From Apostichopus californicus (taxonomy: Eukaryota > Echinodermata > Holothuroidea > Aspidochirotida > Stichopodidae): DNA of 22,308 nt. The position numbers and the translations under genes are program-made. The stretch covers positions 5,285 to 27,592 of the forward strand of contig JAIPMN010021787.1 of the NCBI GenBank assembly GCA_020650975.1, read 5' to 3'. Below the pieces are notes generated by a model that made no database searches, was not told where the DNA came from, and saw only the letters and a program-made list of their open reading frames with translations. The first letter of the stretch is position 1, and each line of letters starts with the position of its first letter. Of the stretch, positions 1 to 9,617 are shown piece after piece.

Positions 1-628
1 GGGGATGGGGGTAGGGAAGAGCAAACTTGTCAGTAGGACATTTGACTTTGATTTGAGGGGGAAAAGCACAGCAACACCTCAAAATGCCCTAACGATATGA
101 ATCTTCTGTGCAATTTGGAATGTTTGAATGTTTCTCATTGAAAGAGCAAATATGAAAAAGAACAACGAAACAGCACTTTTCAACTTTTGCACAAAAGCGA
201 GGGTCATGAGCCAGTCATGTGATTACAGGAAGCTGATAGACATAAACACCATATTAAATGGAGGAATTAAAGTGATTTTTCTCTTCAGCTTTGAAAGTCT
301 ATGTTGCTGAATGGGATTTTGTTGATCATGTCTGTGTGTGTATGTCTGTGTGTGTCTGTATCCATCTCTTTTGTGAAGCTTTCTAAACTCTACTGCATGA
401 ATTTTAATGATCTTTCTGTTCAGCTTTGAAAGCTATTGGTGCTTAGCTGCATGGGATTTTGTTGATCGTGTGTGTGTCATCTCCTTCGTTTACTAGGTTC
501 CAGAAGCTTTCTACTGCATCAATTATAACAATCTCTCCTTCAGCTTGAAAGCCAGTATCAGATTCAACTGGATCATTATGCTTTCATTGCTGAATGATCA
601 TGTGTGTCTCTCAATCTGTTTCTCCTAG
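1..628 (+). other. SNX25 intron upstream of first visible exon
   Basis: There is no recognisable exon before 629. The first 280 bases show nothing notable. Positions 281-655 consist of a threefold degenerate duplication described separately. Confidence 0.75.
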
Positions 629-655
629 GGGCCAGAAGCTTTCTACGATGCCCAA
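281..655 (+). repeat. Threefold degenerate duplication of an intron/exon boundary
   Basis: Three copies start near 281, 416 and 534. Each runs TTCAGCTTTGAAAG, then CTGAATGGGATTTTGTTGATC, a TG-rich stretch, a pyrimidine tract and a final AAGCTTTCTA. The third copy ends in the real acceptor and first bases of the exon at 629 (CCAGAAGCTTTCTACGATG). The second has a near-identical decoy (ACTAG then GTTCCAGAAGCTTTCTACTG, starting at 497). The first keeps only GAAGCTTTCTA. Periods are about 134 and 118 bp, so the copies have diverged by indels. Confidence 0.75.
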
Positions 656-796
656 ACTCAGATTTACCAATCCTTAGATGAAGAATTTTACCCAGCATTC
701 CTTGTCAGTGAGACGTATGAAAAGTTAATGGAAAAACTGGGCATAGAAGATAACTCAGAGATTGAATCGGGTTCAGAGGTCACAAAGAATTATGAC
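629..796 (+). CDS. SNX25: SNX25 exon: C-terminal end of RGS domain
   Basis: Acceptor tcctag, donor gtatgt, 56 codons in phase 0-0. It encodes GPEAFYDAQTQIYQSLDEEF and then a helix ending YEKLMEKLGI, matching the last RGS helices of SNX25. Three decaying copies of its acceptor region stand upstream. Confidence 0.93.
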
Positions 797-3700
797 GTAT
801 GTATTTTTTTTTCCGTCTAATTTTAATAAACATATTCAATATCCGTTTAACAGATGACTTTTGAAGTTGATTAACGATGCATTCATGTGCGATATGTAGG
901 ACGGTAAAGAATAAAATGCTAAAATGGAGATACAGGGATGTATTAGACTACTGGTGAAGGGACAAAGTTTGAGATTACAGGTGACAAAAGGCATGCACCT
1001 ACAAAATGATAACAGCTTATCTGTATTTCTAGTGTCCTTTTGATACATTACTTATTCCACTTGAATTGAATAAAGTGATATTTTGCATGGACAAATTCTG
1101 AGGAAGTAAACAGACTTGATTCAGCCTGCGTCCTCTTCTTCTTCCCCAGCCCGTTGTCGGCGATTCTATGGATTCATCTTCCCAGCACAGCATGCAGGAC
1201 CAGAGTGATCGAATAGAGGCCACTCTGATGCAGCTGGAAGACAAACTCAAACAGAAGACACAGGCTGTCGTTAACTTCAAGAAATCGCACAGCGCCGATG
1301 CAAAGGTTTTTATTATTTCAAATCCTGTTAACGTTCTGGTCGTTCTGTTTGGTACGGTACGACATATCTCAAAAGAGCAAAGAAACGTTTGGTCTGGATT
1401 CCAATCAGTGACCTCCAGAATACGACATGTATCTTTGCTTCAGATTCTGTGGTATTATAGCCCTTGGTAGGTACTTTTAGTCTCCTCATTGTACCATACC
1501 AGAAAAGAAATATAAGTGACAGTTTGTCCGTAAAACTATTTGTACCCCCGTGGAAGAGAAATACAATTATTGCTCTGTTTGGTGTGGAACTTCAGCGCTT
1601 TATTTGTGAATTACTCCTAACCAGACCAAAGCAAGCAAATACTCATCAACGCATCTGGTTAGTTTTCATTTCCGAAAATTTCATAATCATAATCCACTTC
1701 TTACTCGAGTCATCTTTGAAGTTTATACATCCACGAACTAAAACACACTCGAGCTAGCTCAGTTATAATCTGTAACTCTTATGGAAGATATTAAGTTCCA
1801 CCTGATTCTTGTATGTAAAATAAGCATTACATAGGTACACCATATTCAAAAGTCATAAAAGCACGGCCTGTTGAATCCTCAAGTTTGGCCCTGTTTTTTT
1901 TTTTGAGAAATAAAACCCTTCCATTTGCTGCTTAAAGATCTGATTATGATACAACTCAACAAAAACTTTACTCTTTCATGGTTCCTCTTTCCAGATGCAA
2001 GAGAGTCTGGAATCGGAAATTGCAGACTTAAAAAATGAGAAGAAATCTCTAGAATTATATATCGAAAGGATAGATCTGTGGTGGGAACATGTTGGAAAAT
2101 GGAGGACAGATATCTGTTTACCAGAGGTAAGGCTATTGCTGTTCAAGGTTTCACTGATAATGATGTTTTTGTTTTTATCTTTTTAACTTCCTTCTTTATA
2201 ACTTTTTTCATATTTATCCCAGAATTAATATAATGAAAATGAAAACTGAACTCTGGATGAGGTGATGCCATCAGTGCAAACAAAATATTTTCGATAGAAG
2301 TAATTTATTTCTCGTTATTGTTCTTTTCCGTGTGCAGAGATGTAGGGATTGGAGAGTAAGGAATGATTGTGTAAGAATAAAAGAGGCTGGGAGAGGCTGG
2401 ACTGGGTTGATGAGTTTTTGGGGAGGGAAGGAGGGGGGTGGGGGTTATGTGGGAAGGTGTTTGTAGAAGGGAAGAGGTAGGTGGCATGCATGGTCATGAA
2501 ACAAGTCATTGTGTTTCATTATCCACATCCCTAGTTAACCCCCCCCCCCCCCACCAGCTTCAATATATAAGTGACAAGGTTGTTGTTTTGCATAAAGTCA
2601 ATGCTGCATTTGTCTTTGCAATTCAGCTATTAATTAGCCTATCAAATTGGCCTGCTAAGACATACATAGTTATTTGACCAGATTTGATTACCAAATTCAT
2701 TTCTTGACTTGAGTGTGGTATCTGCACATAGGTGGTTGCCATGACTGCCTGCAGTATGATTTTAAAGTTCAGTTTACGGTAGGCTCAGTCAGTTCAAATA
2801 TAGATGGAATGAAATGTTTGTCTCTTATGGTATACGATAAATATGATATTTACTTCTCTGCAGGTTCCAAAAGATCTTGAGAACTTTATCCTCCATTTTA
2901 AGCTGGTTATCCATCCAATCGATCCTTCTATCAAAACGTGTGGATGGGTGGTCCTTCGTAAACTTGAGGACTTTCACCTCTTACAAGATAGACTCAAAGA
3001 TGTAAGTGTTCAATACTCGTTTTGGCATTATACAGAAAATGCTTGTGGAAAAGAACAGTGTATATATATTATATAAAAAAGATGCATGGGGAAGATTTAG
3101 AGGAGAGAGAGAGAGACACAAGAAAGATTTTAAAGATGAAACTGATTATTGTTTACATATGAAATACTGCTTGTAGAGAGAGAACAGTTTATTTACACAA
3201 GCATATGAAAAAGTGGGAGCAGATAAAAACAAATGGTGACATGTAGGCTCTTTGCCCACCTTGTCCCGAAGCAAAGGAATATAGTATTCCAAATGGAACT
3301 TATCAACTGTGATAGACCCCCTGGGACCCTCTGTTCCTTTTCCTACCCACCCCTCTCTGCTCCACCTGCTCATTTTCCATCACTTCACCCCCACCCCCAT
3401 CCCCCACCCCAACTCTCCCATCCCATCTTTTGTGTAGAGTCTCATTGTGGAGATATCGTTGTCAAGGAATAGCTCTCAATTCAAATGTTGTTAACAATAT
3501 GTTGAATTGTGTTGTGTTTCTCAGTGCAGTAAATGGGTAAAGAAAGCCAAGCTGCCTTCCACCAGCAAACGGTCTTCTAGATCCTTGGACCAGAAAGAAT
3601 TGGAGAAGATGAAGGATTCACTTCAGAGATTCCTCTCGGTAAGTCAACATCCTGATTGCATTATTATAGGAAGTTTAAAAAAAAAAGGATCTTTCCATGA

Positions 3701-6700
3701 AACTGTTACAGTAATTTCATCTTGCAATAAAAATAGAATGATGTAGTATTTAACGCATGGACCTACCCTCCCTCCAAGTGAATCACTCTGCTTTTAAGAT
3801 AATTAATATTCTGTTTTTTTCAGTGAAATTTTACAAAACTTTTTCAACCTTTTTAACCAAAAGGTTACCTTAATTTTCTCATTTTGATCCACAATGTAGG
3901 CTGTTCTTCAAGATGACACGTTAAGACAAAGTGAAGCTCTATTTTCTCTCATCATTCCGACTCCAAAATTACTGAAGGATGCTCCCCCGTAAGTAATTTT
4001 TTTGTTACTTCCTTTACAAATGATTAGCTAAATCTTTAACAACAAGTTTTGAAACAAAACAAGAGTCTGTATGAAAAAAGTGCTAACAAAGTGCTTATCT
4101 ACTGCTCGATCTGAAGATGCTAATTATGGCGAAGTCATGAAAAATTATAATAAAAAATGTTTGTATTTATTTGATGTATATTTCATGTCACATAGTAATG
4201 CCTATCGGTCCAAGATGACTGAAGCAAGTGCATAGCCATGAATGAATGTGTGTATGCATGTATTCAGGGGCGGGATTTGAGTTGTGAAAGTGGGGGGGCA
4301 AACCTGCCAGCAAGACTATCTAAGCGGAGCCCCACCATCGGTTGGCGCGGAGCGTACAAGAAATTTTTTGGCTTTACAAACCCTCCAGATGGCCGGAAAC
4401 GGCACTTCCCGAGTGCTCTAAGCTGCATGTACCCCTCCTTGAAATATGGATCTCATGTCTGCAATTTGTATCTAGATAGTTAATTATTGTTTAAAAATTT
4501 GAAGAGGATTGATAGTAGAACATATGGTCAGATGGTGATGTACAACTTTTGTTATACGTCACTGTCTAAGCAGAGCGCCATCATCGGTTGGCAAGGAGCG
4601 TCGAAATTTTCGATGAAAGGTACCCTTAGAACGGTAAAATTAATACCCATATAGGCTTTAAATTGCATCTAAACAATTAATGAACGTGTGTTAATTTAGG
4701 GAGGGCGGATAGAAGAACTTATATGGTGATGTACAACTGAAGCTTATACGTCACTATTTAGGCGGTGCAACACCATCAGTTGGCGCGGCGCGTCGAAATT
4801 TAAGCAAAAAGGAAATCCTAGATCAGCAAAAATGACACCTCTGGTAACAATGAATCGCATCTAGACAGTTCATTCCCCCTAAAATTATTAGTATATTGTG
4901 CATCTGGACCGATCAAGAATATGTTCAGCACACACTTCGAAATTGTCCCCGCGGTCCCCACTTCTTGGAGCACTTGGCAAATATTGGGGCTTAACATACC
5001 TTTACCCCCCCACTTTTTTCATGGGGGATAAGCCCCTCAAGTCCACCGGTTCCGTCGCCACTGAAGTCGAGGAGGGGTGATTTCGAGCAGTAAAAAAATT
5101 ACATCGGCATATGCCATTGCATATTGTTGAATGACACGGGGGGGGGGGGGGTGTCATGTGTCAGTGTATTGAATTTAATTATTGATATACCCAATATGCA
5201 AATCTGGCTTTCGTAAATCGTTTCTCTGGATTTAGTTATTCAACGCATTCAGTAGAGCAGCAACGTTGAAAATCAATTCCTGAAGCTAGCACTGTAGCAC
5301 ATGCCATGGATTCATCACATGCAGAATTGAATCGCTAGTGTGTTAGCTCCAGGATTCGTAACCTGTGCTGCGAACCATGTGCTAGCTCCAGCTCCAGTTA
5401 TTCTGCATGCTATTCTGCATGTTACGATCTTAAACACAAATTCGACTTAGATTCGAAACAAATAGGCCTATGTGATAGAGCTGTTGTGGGGGAATAATTT
5501 CGATTAGGGTTGTGCACATTTGTCTGCAAAAACGACACAAAAGTGAACTAAGATTTGGGAAAAAGTGGGGGGGCAAATGCCCCCTCTTGCCCCCCCGTAA
5601 TCCCGCCCATGCATGTATTAATGGGTGTATGTATGGATGTGTGTGTATATGTATGTATGTACGATGTATGCGTGTATGTGCGTGCATGTATGTTAGTACA
5701 TAAAGATATCTTTGCATCTTGTATCACCCTATTTTATTCTTTTCCACTTTTAAATGCACTATTCTTTTCTCTTCAAATATGACAGGGTAGCACAAAAAAG
5801 GAGTTTATTCTCATTATCAAGTATCTTCAAGAGCAGTGTTCTGCGGGAAGAGGATGCAGAAGATGAGGAGGAAGAGGAAGGGTGAGTATCTCATCTAGGC
5901 TTGTTTATACTATACTATACTATACTTGTGTCTAAATAACAAAAATTCTCAGTGTGGTTACGCTTGGTACCTTATTTAACTGATATTCTGCTATGAGAGG
6001 TTCATTATTTCAAACTGTATGTTGTTTTAATCTTGCATTAATATCGGAATGAATGGACATGATCATGCCAGTTGAGCTGTAAGTGTCTTTATTTTTGTTT
6101 TAATTTATTCTTCATTTCCTGAAAAGAGGAAGATAACATTCAGGCTGACAGATTTCCTATAAAAACTAAGCGAACATTCCAAATCTTTCACACTACAAAA
6201 AGATATCTTCTATGATATTGATCTCTTCACTGGACTAAAACTGAAAGGGGTATAATCAGGCAAACGTAAGTTACCTTTAGAGCACCATACCAATAGATTT
6301 AAAAGTATTGGTGCAGATGTATTGGTGTCTTTGCAACTGTGGTCACCCAGAGTTGGTTAGGTTGTGTTTATAGCATGTTAGGATAAAGGTCGCATCATCT
6401 TACATCATTCAGAACAGTAGTCCACAAACTTTTAGTTCCATTTGCCAGGATATTACTTTGGACTAAGCGGTGACATACCAGCACCCTACTGCTAGCCCTA
6501 AATATTACTTGATTAATTTTAGACTCCTTTGGTGTTCCTATTAATTGATTAAGTTATTTATCAGCCATTAAGTGTTAAAGGTTTGGAAATTTGTGCAACT
6601 CTTTCAGTGGCAAAAGAACATCTGCAGGACGCTGTATGAAAGTTGCTCTCTCGGATATCAGTGGCCATGCATCCAGATTTTTATGTAAAAGAGTTTTTTG

Positions 6701-9617
6701 TCTGTATGAAGGAATAGGTACTCTTTTTGTGGGCTATCAATAGTGACAGGATTCTATTATTTACTCTCATATTTCAGGAGTTCAGACCGAAAAGATTCCA
6801 TCGCCGAACCGCTTTACGAACTAATCAGTGAGATCTTTGAACTCCACGGTACATTTAAATGGTTACGAAGATCTCTCATCATATTCGTACAAGCAACATT
6901 CGGGGGAACAATCAACAAGTAAGATAAGAAATATCTCCTGACAATGCATTCGTTCGATGGGTTCTCATTCTTATTCTCATATGCAGTGACGTCCCCTCAG
7001 ATGTTCACGAGAACAATTAAACACCTGTAATTATTGTCAGACCTTTGCCCTAATCAATCTCAAAAGCTCTGTCACAAAATGTTCTTCTAGGTTCATATGA
7101 ACAATAGCACATTCCAGAAATGATATACAGTAATGTAAAAGGCCCTGACAAAGTTACAAAACAAATGTACATGTTATTAAGATAAAAAATGTCTTATTAT
7201 GTCTTCCTTCTGACATTTGCATGCTTCTGAGAAGCTGAAAGAATGTTCTGAGTATTAAACAAAAAAAACTTGACAGTCTGTGAAGAAAGTTCACAAGAAC
7301 TTTAACCCGCTATTCTTCTTGCACCCACCCAAAGCAGCAAAATTCATAGACTAAGCATTTTTGAAAGAAAAGACTTTCCTACTGTAATTGAATGTGTTAA
7401 TAGCATATTAATGTTTTTAAGAGGGTAGTGTGCTGTTTCTATCAACCAAAGAGGGGTTGGGAAGTATATCATAGACTGTTAGTAATGCAAAAAGACTATT
7501 TTGTAGAATTCTACGATGCTAAACGACTCTTCTTCATTTTTTTTCTTGCGACAGAGAGATACAAAAGGGCATCGACTGGATTTTTTCGGAGCCGTTGCTA
7601 CTCTACTACGTGCAGATCTTCAAAGATTCTATGTGGCCAGGAGGAGATTGGAAGGGTAATGCAAGGGGCTCCCCCAGTAAAGAATTAGTGACTGAAACCA
7701 GGAAGAAGGCGAGGCAAAAATTCTTGGAAAATCTGCCAGGTATTGACAATGACATTTTCTATGGTAACCATGAGTGGGATTACGTGAGTGGTCACATGTT
7801 TTTTGCAGCTCCTTTAGATTTAGCCTTTTTTTTTCGTAATACAGAAAGCTACGATTATCCAGACACCTATTCTATGTTTGATTTTCTTTTTTCACTCACC
7901 TCACCCTGCCCCTTCCAACCCCCCCCCCCCCAAATTTCCACCATCCCCTATATCTTTATCCATTACTATCCTTATCTCCTTCCTCTATTTTTACTCATTA
8001 CTATCCCCCATCTCCTTGCCATGTTCCTCTTGAAACTGTGCAAAATCTTCTCTTCACAGTTTATTCAATGTGATAATGTTTCATGTTTATTCCTTGAATT
8101 GTATGTAAGTTATTTTCAGCATTTCTTGAAGCAAACTGGGACATTGTTTTACCATTAATAGTTACTTCTAAAAAGAAGTCTACTAAAGCTTCAATTTCTC
8201 ATCTTCAGACTTTCTGCAAAATCTCCTCGGAAAGAAGAATAGCCGTCTGGGTGCTCTGAAAATTTTTGATGCATTCCAAGATTCTCGGACTAATAAACAC
8301 ATGTTTTATGTGAGTATGTTATTTGTTGCATGAGGAGTAGAAAATGAAAGATCTAAGCAATTTAACTTGACTTGTACATTCTCATCTAGCTTTGGAATGG
8401 GGATTTGCACTTGCCAATGAGTGTCGTGTCTGGAATGGAGGCGAACGTCCAGGATGGGATGTCTGCAATGGAAACAAATGTCCAGGGTGGGGCGTCTGGA
8501 ACGGAGATGAATGTCCAGGATGAAAGGTCTGGAATGGAGGCTAATGTCCAGAGTGGGATGTCTGGAATGGAGGCTAATGTCCAGAGTAGGGTGTCTGGAA
8601 TGGAGATGAATGTCCAGGATAAAAGGTCTGGGATGGAGGCACATGTCCAGGGTGGGGTGTCTGGAATGGAGGCTAATGTCCAGGGTGGAGTGTCTGGAAT
8701 GGAGGTTAATGTCCAGAGTGGGGTGTCTGGAATGGAGGCTAATGTCTAGGGTGGGGTGTCTGGAATGGAGGCTAATGTCCAGGGTGGAGTGTCTGGAATG
8801 GAGGTTAATGTCCAGAGTGGGGTGTCTGGAATGAAGGCAAAACTTTAGCACATGTCTGCAATTATATGATCTGTACATTTGAAATAGAGTATGGTTTAGA
8901 AATGATGTCAGATCATGACCTGTTTGCTTCTTCTTCATTACTTTTGTATGATATGCATTGTTGTTACTAGGCTAGTGATAAAATCCCGGGGCCCAATTTG
9001 CTGTCAAGGACCGAAAAATATTATCACCAATTGACATGACAAGTTTTAAAATCAGAAGGTTGTTCCTTGCTATGTCACTGACAAGTCACAACATATCAAC
9101 TTCAAATGTTGGTATCTTGGAGAAAGGCGATGTAGCACTTCAGAGCAATTTTCATGCGTATACTTTAATATTCCTCTTTCTCAAGAAAATATAGAAGACA
9201 ATTTTCTGATGTAACATTTTCAATTATCTACACTAACTTTCCTACACTTTTTACTTCTAGAATATTATTGAAGTTCTTCTGGTACACCTGTGTCCAGAAC
9301 TGAGGGACCCAAAACTGCTAAAGAAATTAGAAGAGCAAGATCAACGGAAGCTTGCGTCGAAACAAACGGGCAAGAGGAGAGAGGAAGATGCCAGCTCGGG
9401 GGAGAAGTCTTCTCCATCAACAGATTCCTCTCCAGAGACTGAAGATCCAGTGGTGGAGAGAGTCGCGGGAGAGGTCGAAGATTTGGGGAGCAAATCGGAA
9501 ACGGAAGATATTAAAGATCCTACCGAGGATGAAAACGACGAAACAGGGGCAAGAACGGAGGAAGATGGAAAAGTTAGAAAGAGGAATGTCAAGACATTAA
9601 TAGCAGAAGATGGCTGA
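629..9617 (+). CDS. SNX25: Sorting nexin 25, 3' part of gene (11 exons, 5' end outside window)
   Basis: Joining exons 629-796, 1150-1305, 1995-2126, 2864-3001, 3525-3638, 3900-3988, 5786-5881, 6778-6918, 7555-7739, 8209-8309 and 9261-9617 gives 1677 nt, an unbroken 558-residue C-terminal part ending in TGA; every junction is GT-AG and phase-consistent. Domain order over the fragment: end of RGS (about 5-33), coiled-coil linker (65-140), PX (141-260, with the LRKLEDF stretch matching the PX phosphoinositide-site region), acidic linker (283-300), nexin C (303-440), then a Ser/Glu-rich tail. Recalled human SNX25 aligns throughout, for example DWIFSEPLLLYYVQIFKD and SRLGALKIFDAFQDSRTNKH. Known of the family: SNX13/14/19/25 are PXA-RGS-PX-PXC proteins at endosomes and ER contacts, and SNX25 has been linked to TGF-beta receptor turnover. 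PXA and most of RGS must lie upstream. Odd: the tail runs about 100 residues past the usual vertebrate end. Confidence 0.95.
1150..1305 (+). CDS. SNX25: SNX25 exon: linker, start of coiled coil
   Basis: Acceptor ttccccag, donor gttttt (weak beyond GT), 52 codons, phase 0-0. The peptide IEATLMQLEDKLKQKTQAV has heptad-like hydrophobic spacing and matches the MQLEQIDDKLEYKRQAL stretch of human SNX25 as recalled. Confidence 0.9.
1995..2126 (+). CDS. SNX25: SNX25 exon: coiled coil into PX domain
   Basis: Acceptor tttccag, donor gtaagg, 44 codons, phase 0-0. It holds IERIDLWWEHVGKWRTDI, equivalent to the DWWCENLGMWKASI signature just before the PX beta-strands in vertebrate SNX25. Confidence 0.93.
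2420..2444 (+). other. G-quadruplex-prone tract in SNX25 intron
   Basis: Runs of 4, 3, 2, 6 and 5 G separated by one or two bases lie on the transcribed-sense strand, so the pre-mRNA could fold. No function is implied. Confidence 0.5.
2539..2552. repeat. Poly(C) run of 14
   Basis: One of five G or C homopolymers of 11 or more bases here; the others are at 5138-5151, 7919-7931, 18010-18020 and 20363-20373. All are intronic or intergenic. Confidence 0.9.
2864..3001 (+). CDS. SNX25: SNX25 exon: PX domain core
   Basis: Acceptor ctctgcag, donor gtaagt, 46 codons, phase 0-0. The stretch GWVVLRKLEDFHLLQDRLKD matches the PX pattern (aromatic, basic Arg, then xxF) that lines the phosphoinositide pocket. 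Confidence 0.93.
3525..3638 (+). CDS. SNX25: SNX25 exon: PX domain, proline loop and helix
   Basis: Acceptor tttctcag, donor gtaagt, 38 codons, phase 0-0. The peptide KKAKLPSTSKRSSRSLDQKE aligns with KKVQLPSLSKLPFKSIDQKF of human SNX25, the PX loop and the membrane-facing helix after it. Confidence 0.92.
3900..3988 (+). CDS. SNX25: SNX25 exon: end of PX domain
   Basis: Acceptor aatgtag, donor gtaagt, 89 nt entering in phase 0 and leaving a two-base split codon. It encodes DDTLRQSEALFSLIIPTP, the last PX helix (human: DERLCQSEALYAFLSPSP). Confidence 0.92.
4265..5611. mobile_element. Non-autonomous hAT-like DNA transposon (1347 bp)
   Basis: The left end CAGGGGCGGGATT (4265-4277) and the complement of the right end, CATGGGCGGGATT (5599-5611), match at 12 of 13 positions. 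An 8-bp direct repeat, CATGTATT, flanks both sides exactly (4257-4264 and 5612-5619). CAGGGGCGG-type ends with 8-bp target duplications are typical of the hAT superfamily. A 16-bp direct repeat (AAAGTGGGGGGGCAAA) recurs at 4287-4302 and 5562-5577, and the right one opens a perfect 10-bp hairpin (5567-5576 with 5587-5596). A 36-bp motif is repeated at 4320-4355, 4566-4601 and 4758-4793. There is no transposase ORF, so it depended on a relative. It sits inside an SNX25 intron; the near-perfect flanking repeat suggests a fairly recent insertion. Confidence 0.85.
4320..4793. repeat. Three internal 36-bp direct repeats in the hAT-like element
   Basis: Copies at 4320-4355, 4566-4601 and 4758-4793 share CCATCGGTTGGCGCGGAGCGT-type sequence. 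The last two also share about 30 bp in front (GGTGATGTACAAC, then TTATACGTCACT), giving a larger unit of about 190 bp. Confidence 0.75.
5620..5697 (+). repeat. TG/GTAT microsatellite
   Basis: Imperfect GTAT and TG repeats immediately after the hAT-like element. The left flank of the element (4239-4264) is of the same kind, so the element inserted into an existing microsatellite. Confidence 0.8.
5786..5881 (+). CDS. SNX25: SNX25 exon: acidic inter-domain linker
   Basis: Acceptor atgacag, donor gtgagt, 96 nt. It encodes RSLFSLSSIFKSSVLREEDA and then a Glu/Asp run; the human counterpart has FSLSSF followed by an acidic stretch. The intron before it carries the hAT-like transposon. Confidence 0.9.
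5906..5925 (+). repeat. Short TATAC tandem repeat
   Basis: Four tandem copies of TATAC in the intron just after the acidic-linker exon. Confidence 0.8.
6778..6918 (+). CDS. SNX25: SNX25 exon: start of nexin C domain
   Basis: Acceptor tatttcag, donor gtaaga, 141 nt. It encodes EIFELHGTFKWLRRSLIIFV followed by QATFGGTINK, close to EIFELRGMFKWVRRTLIALV and QVTFGRTINK of human SNX25. Confidence 0.95.
7555..7739 (+). CDS. SNX25: SNX25 exon: nexin C domain, middle
   Basis: Acceptor gcgacag, donor gtattg, 185 nt. It encodes DWIFSEPLLLYYVQIFKDSM and a basic helix ending QKFLENLP. The following intron has no in-frame stop until 8156-8158, so an unspliced message would read on for about 139 codons. 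Confidence 0.95.
7866..8035 (+). repeat. Polypyrimidine tract with decayed tandem units in intron
   Basis: The C/T-rich strand includes 13 consecutive C. Two similar segments, CCATTACTATCC (7960s) and TCATTACTATCC (near 8000), are each followed by an ATCTCCTT-type stretch, suggesting an old duplication of about 40 bp. The homopurine complement could favour triplex structures. A similar C-rich tract is at 3309-3426. Confidence 0.45.
8209..8309 (+). CDS. SNX25: SNX25 exon: nexin C domain, end
   Basis: Acceptor atcttcag, donor gtgagt, 101 nt. It encodes FLQNLLGKKNSRLGALKIFD and SRTNKHMFY, matching human SLVGQQNARHGIIKIFNALQ and TRANKHLLY. Confidence 0.95.
8428..8844 (+). repeat. 33-bp minisatellite, 12 full units plus one partial, in last SNX25 intron
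   Basis: Unit consensus is GTCTGGAATGGAGGCTAATG followed by TCCAGRGTGGGGT. Units start every 33 bases from 8428 to 8824 without indels. Units 8 and 11 are identical, units 9 and 12 are identical, and units 3 and 6 share a GATGAATG...AAAG variant, showing a 99-bp higher-order period. Because 33 is divisible by 3, ORFs stay open on both strands; these are not genes, since the array lies between two conserved SNX25 exons and shows no coding signal of its own. Confidence 0.95.
9261..9617 (+). CDS. SNX25: SNX25 last coding exon: final helix and acidic tail
   Basis: Acceptor acttctag, 119 codons including the TGA at 9615-9617. The first 15 codons (NIIEVLLVHLCPELR) finish the conserved SNX25 fold. 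The remaining hundred are low-complexity, rich in Glu, Asp, Ser, Thr and Lys, and look disordered. Vertebrate SNX25 stops shortly after the CPELR motif, so this is a long extension. Confidence 0.93.
   Translation, partial: NIIEVLLVHLCPELRDPKLLKKLEEQDQRKLASKQTGKRREEDASSGEKSSPSTDSSPETEDPVVERVAGEVEDLGSKSETEDIKDPTEDENDETGARTEEDGKVRKRNVKTLIAEDG

Noticed and set aside
5430-5782. Short ORFs rich in Cys, His, Tyr and Met on both strands
   Set aside because: They read through a TG/GTAT microsatellite and the end of the hAT-like element; composition explains them.
8405-8749. 114-codon plus-strand ORF of SGMEANVQ repeats
   Set aside because: Same minisatellite; it lies between two conserved SNX25 exons with good splice sites and has no independent coding evidence.
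8306-8938. 210-codon minus-strand ORF with LHSRHPTLDI-type repeats
   Set aside because: It is the reverse reading of a 33-bp intronic minisatellite. A unit divisible by three keeps frames open on both strands without selection.
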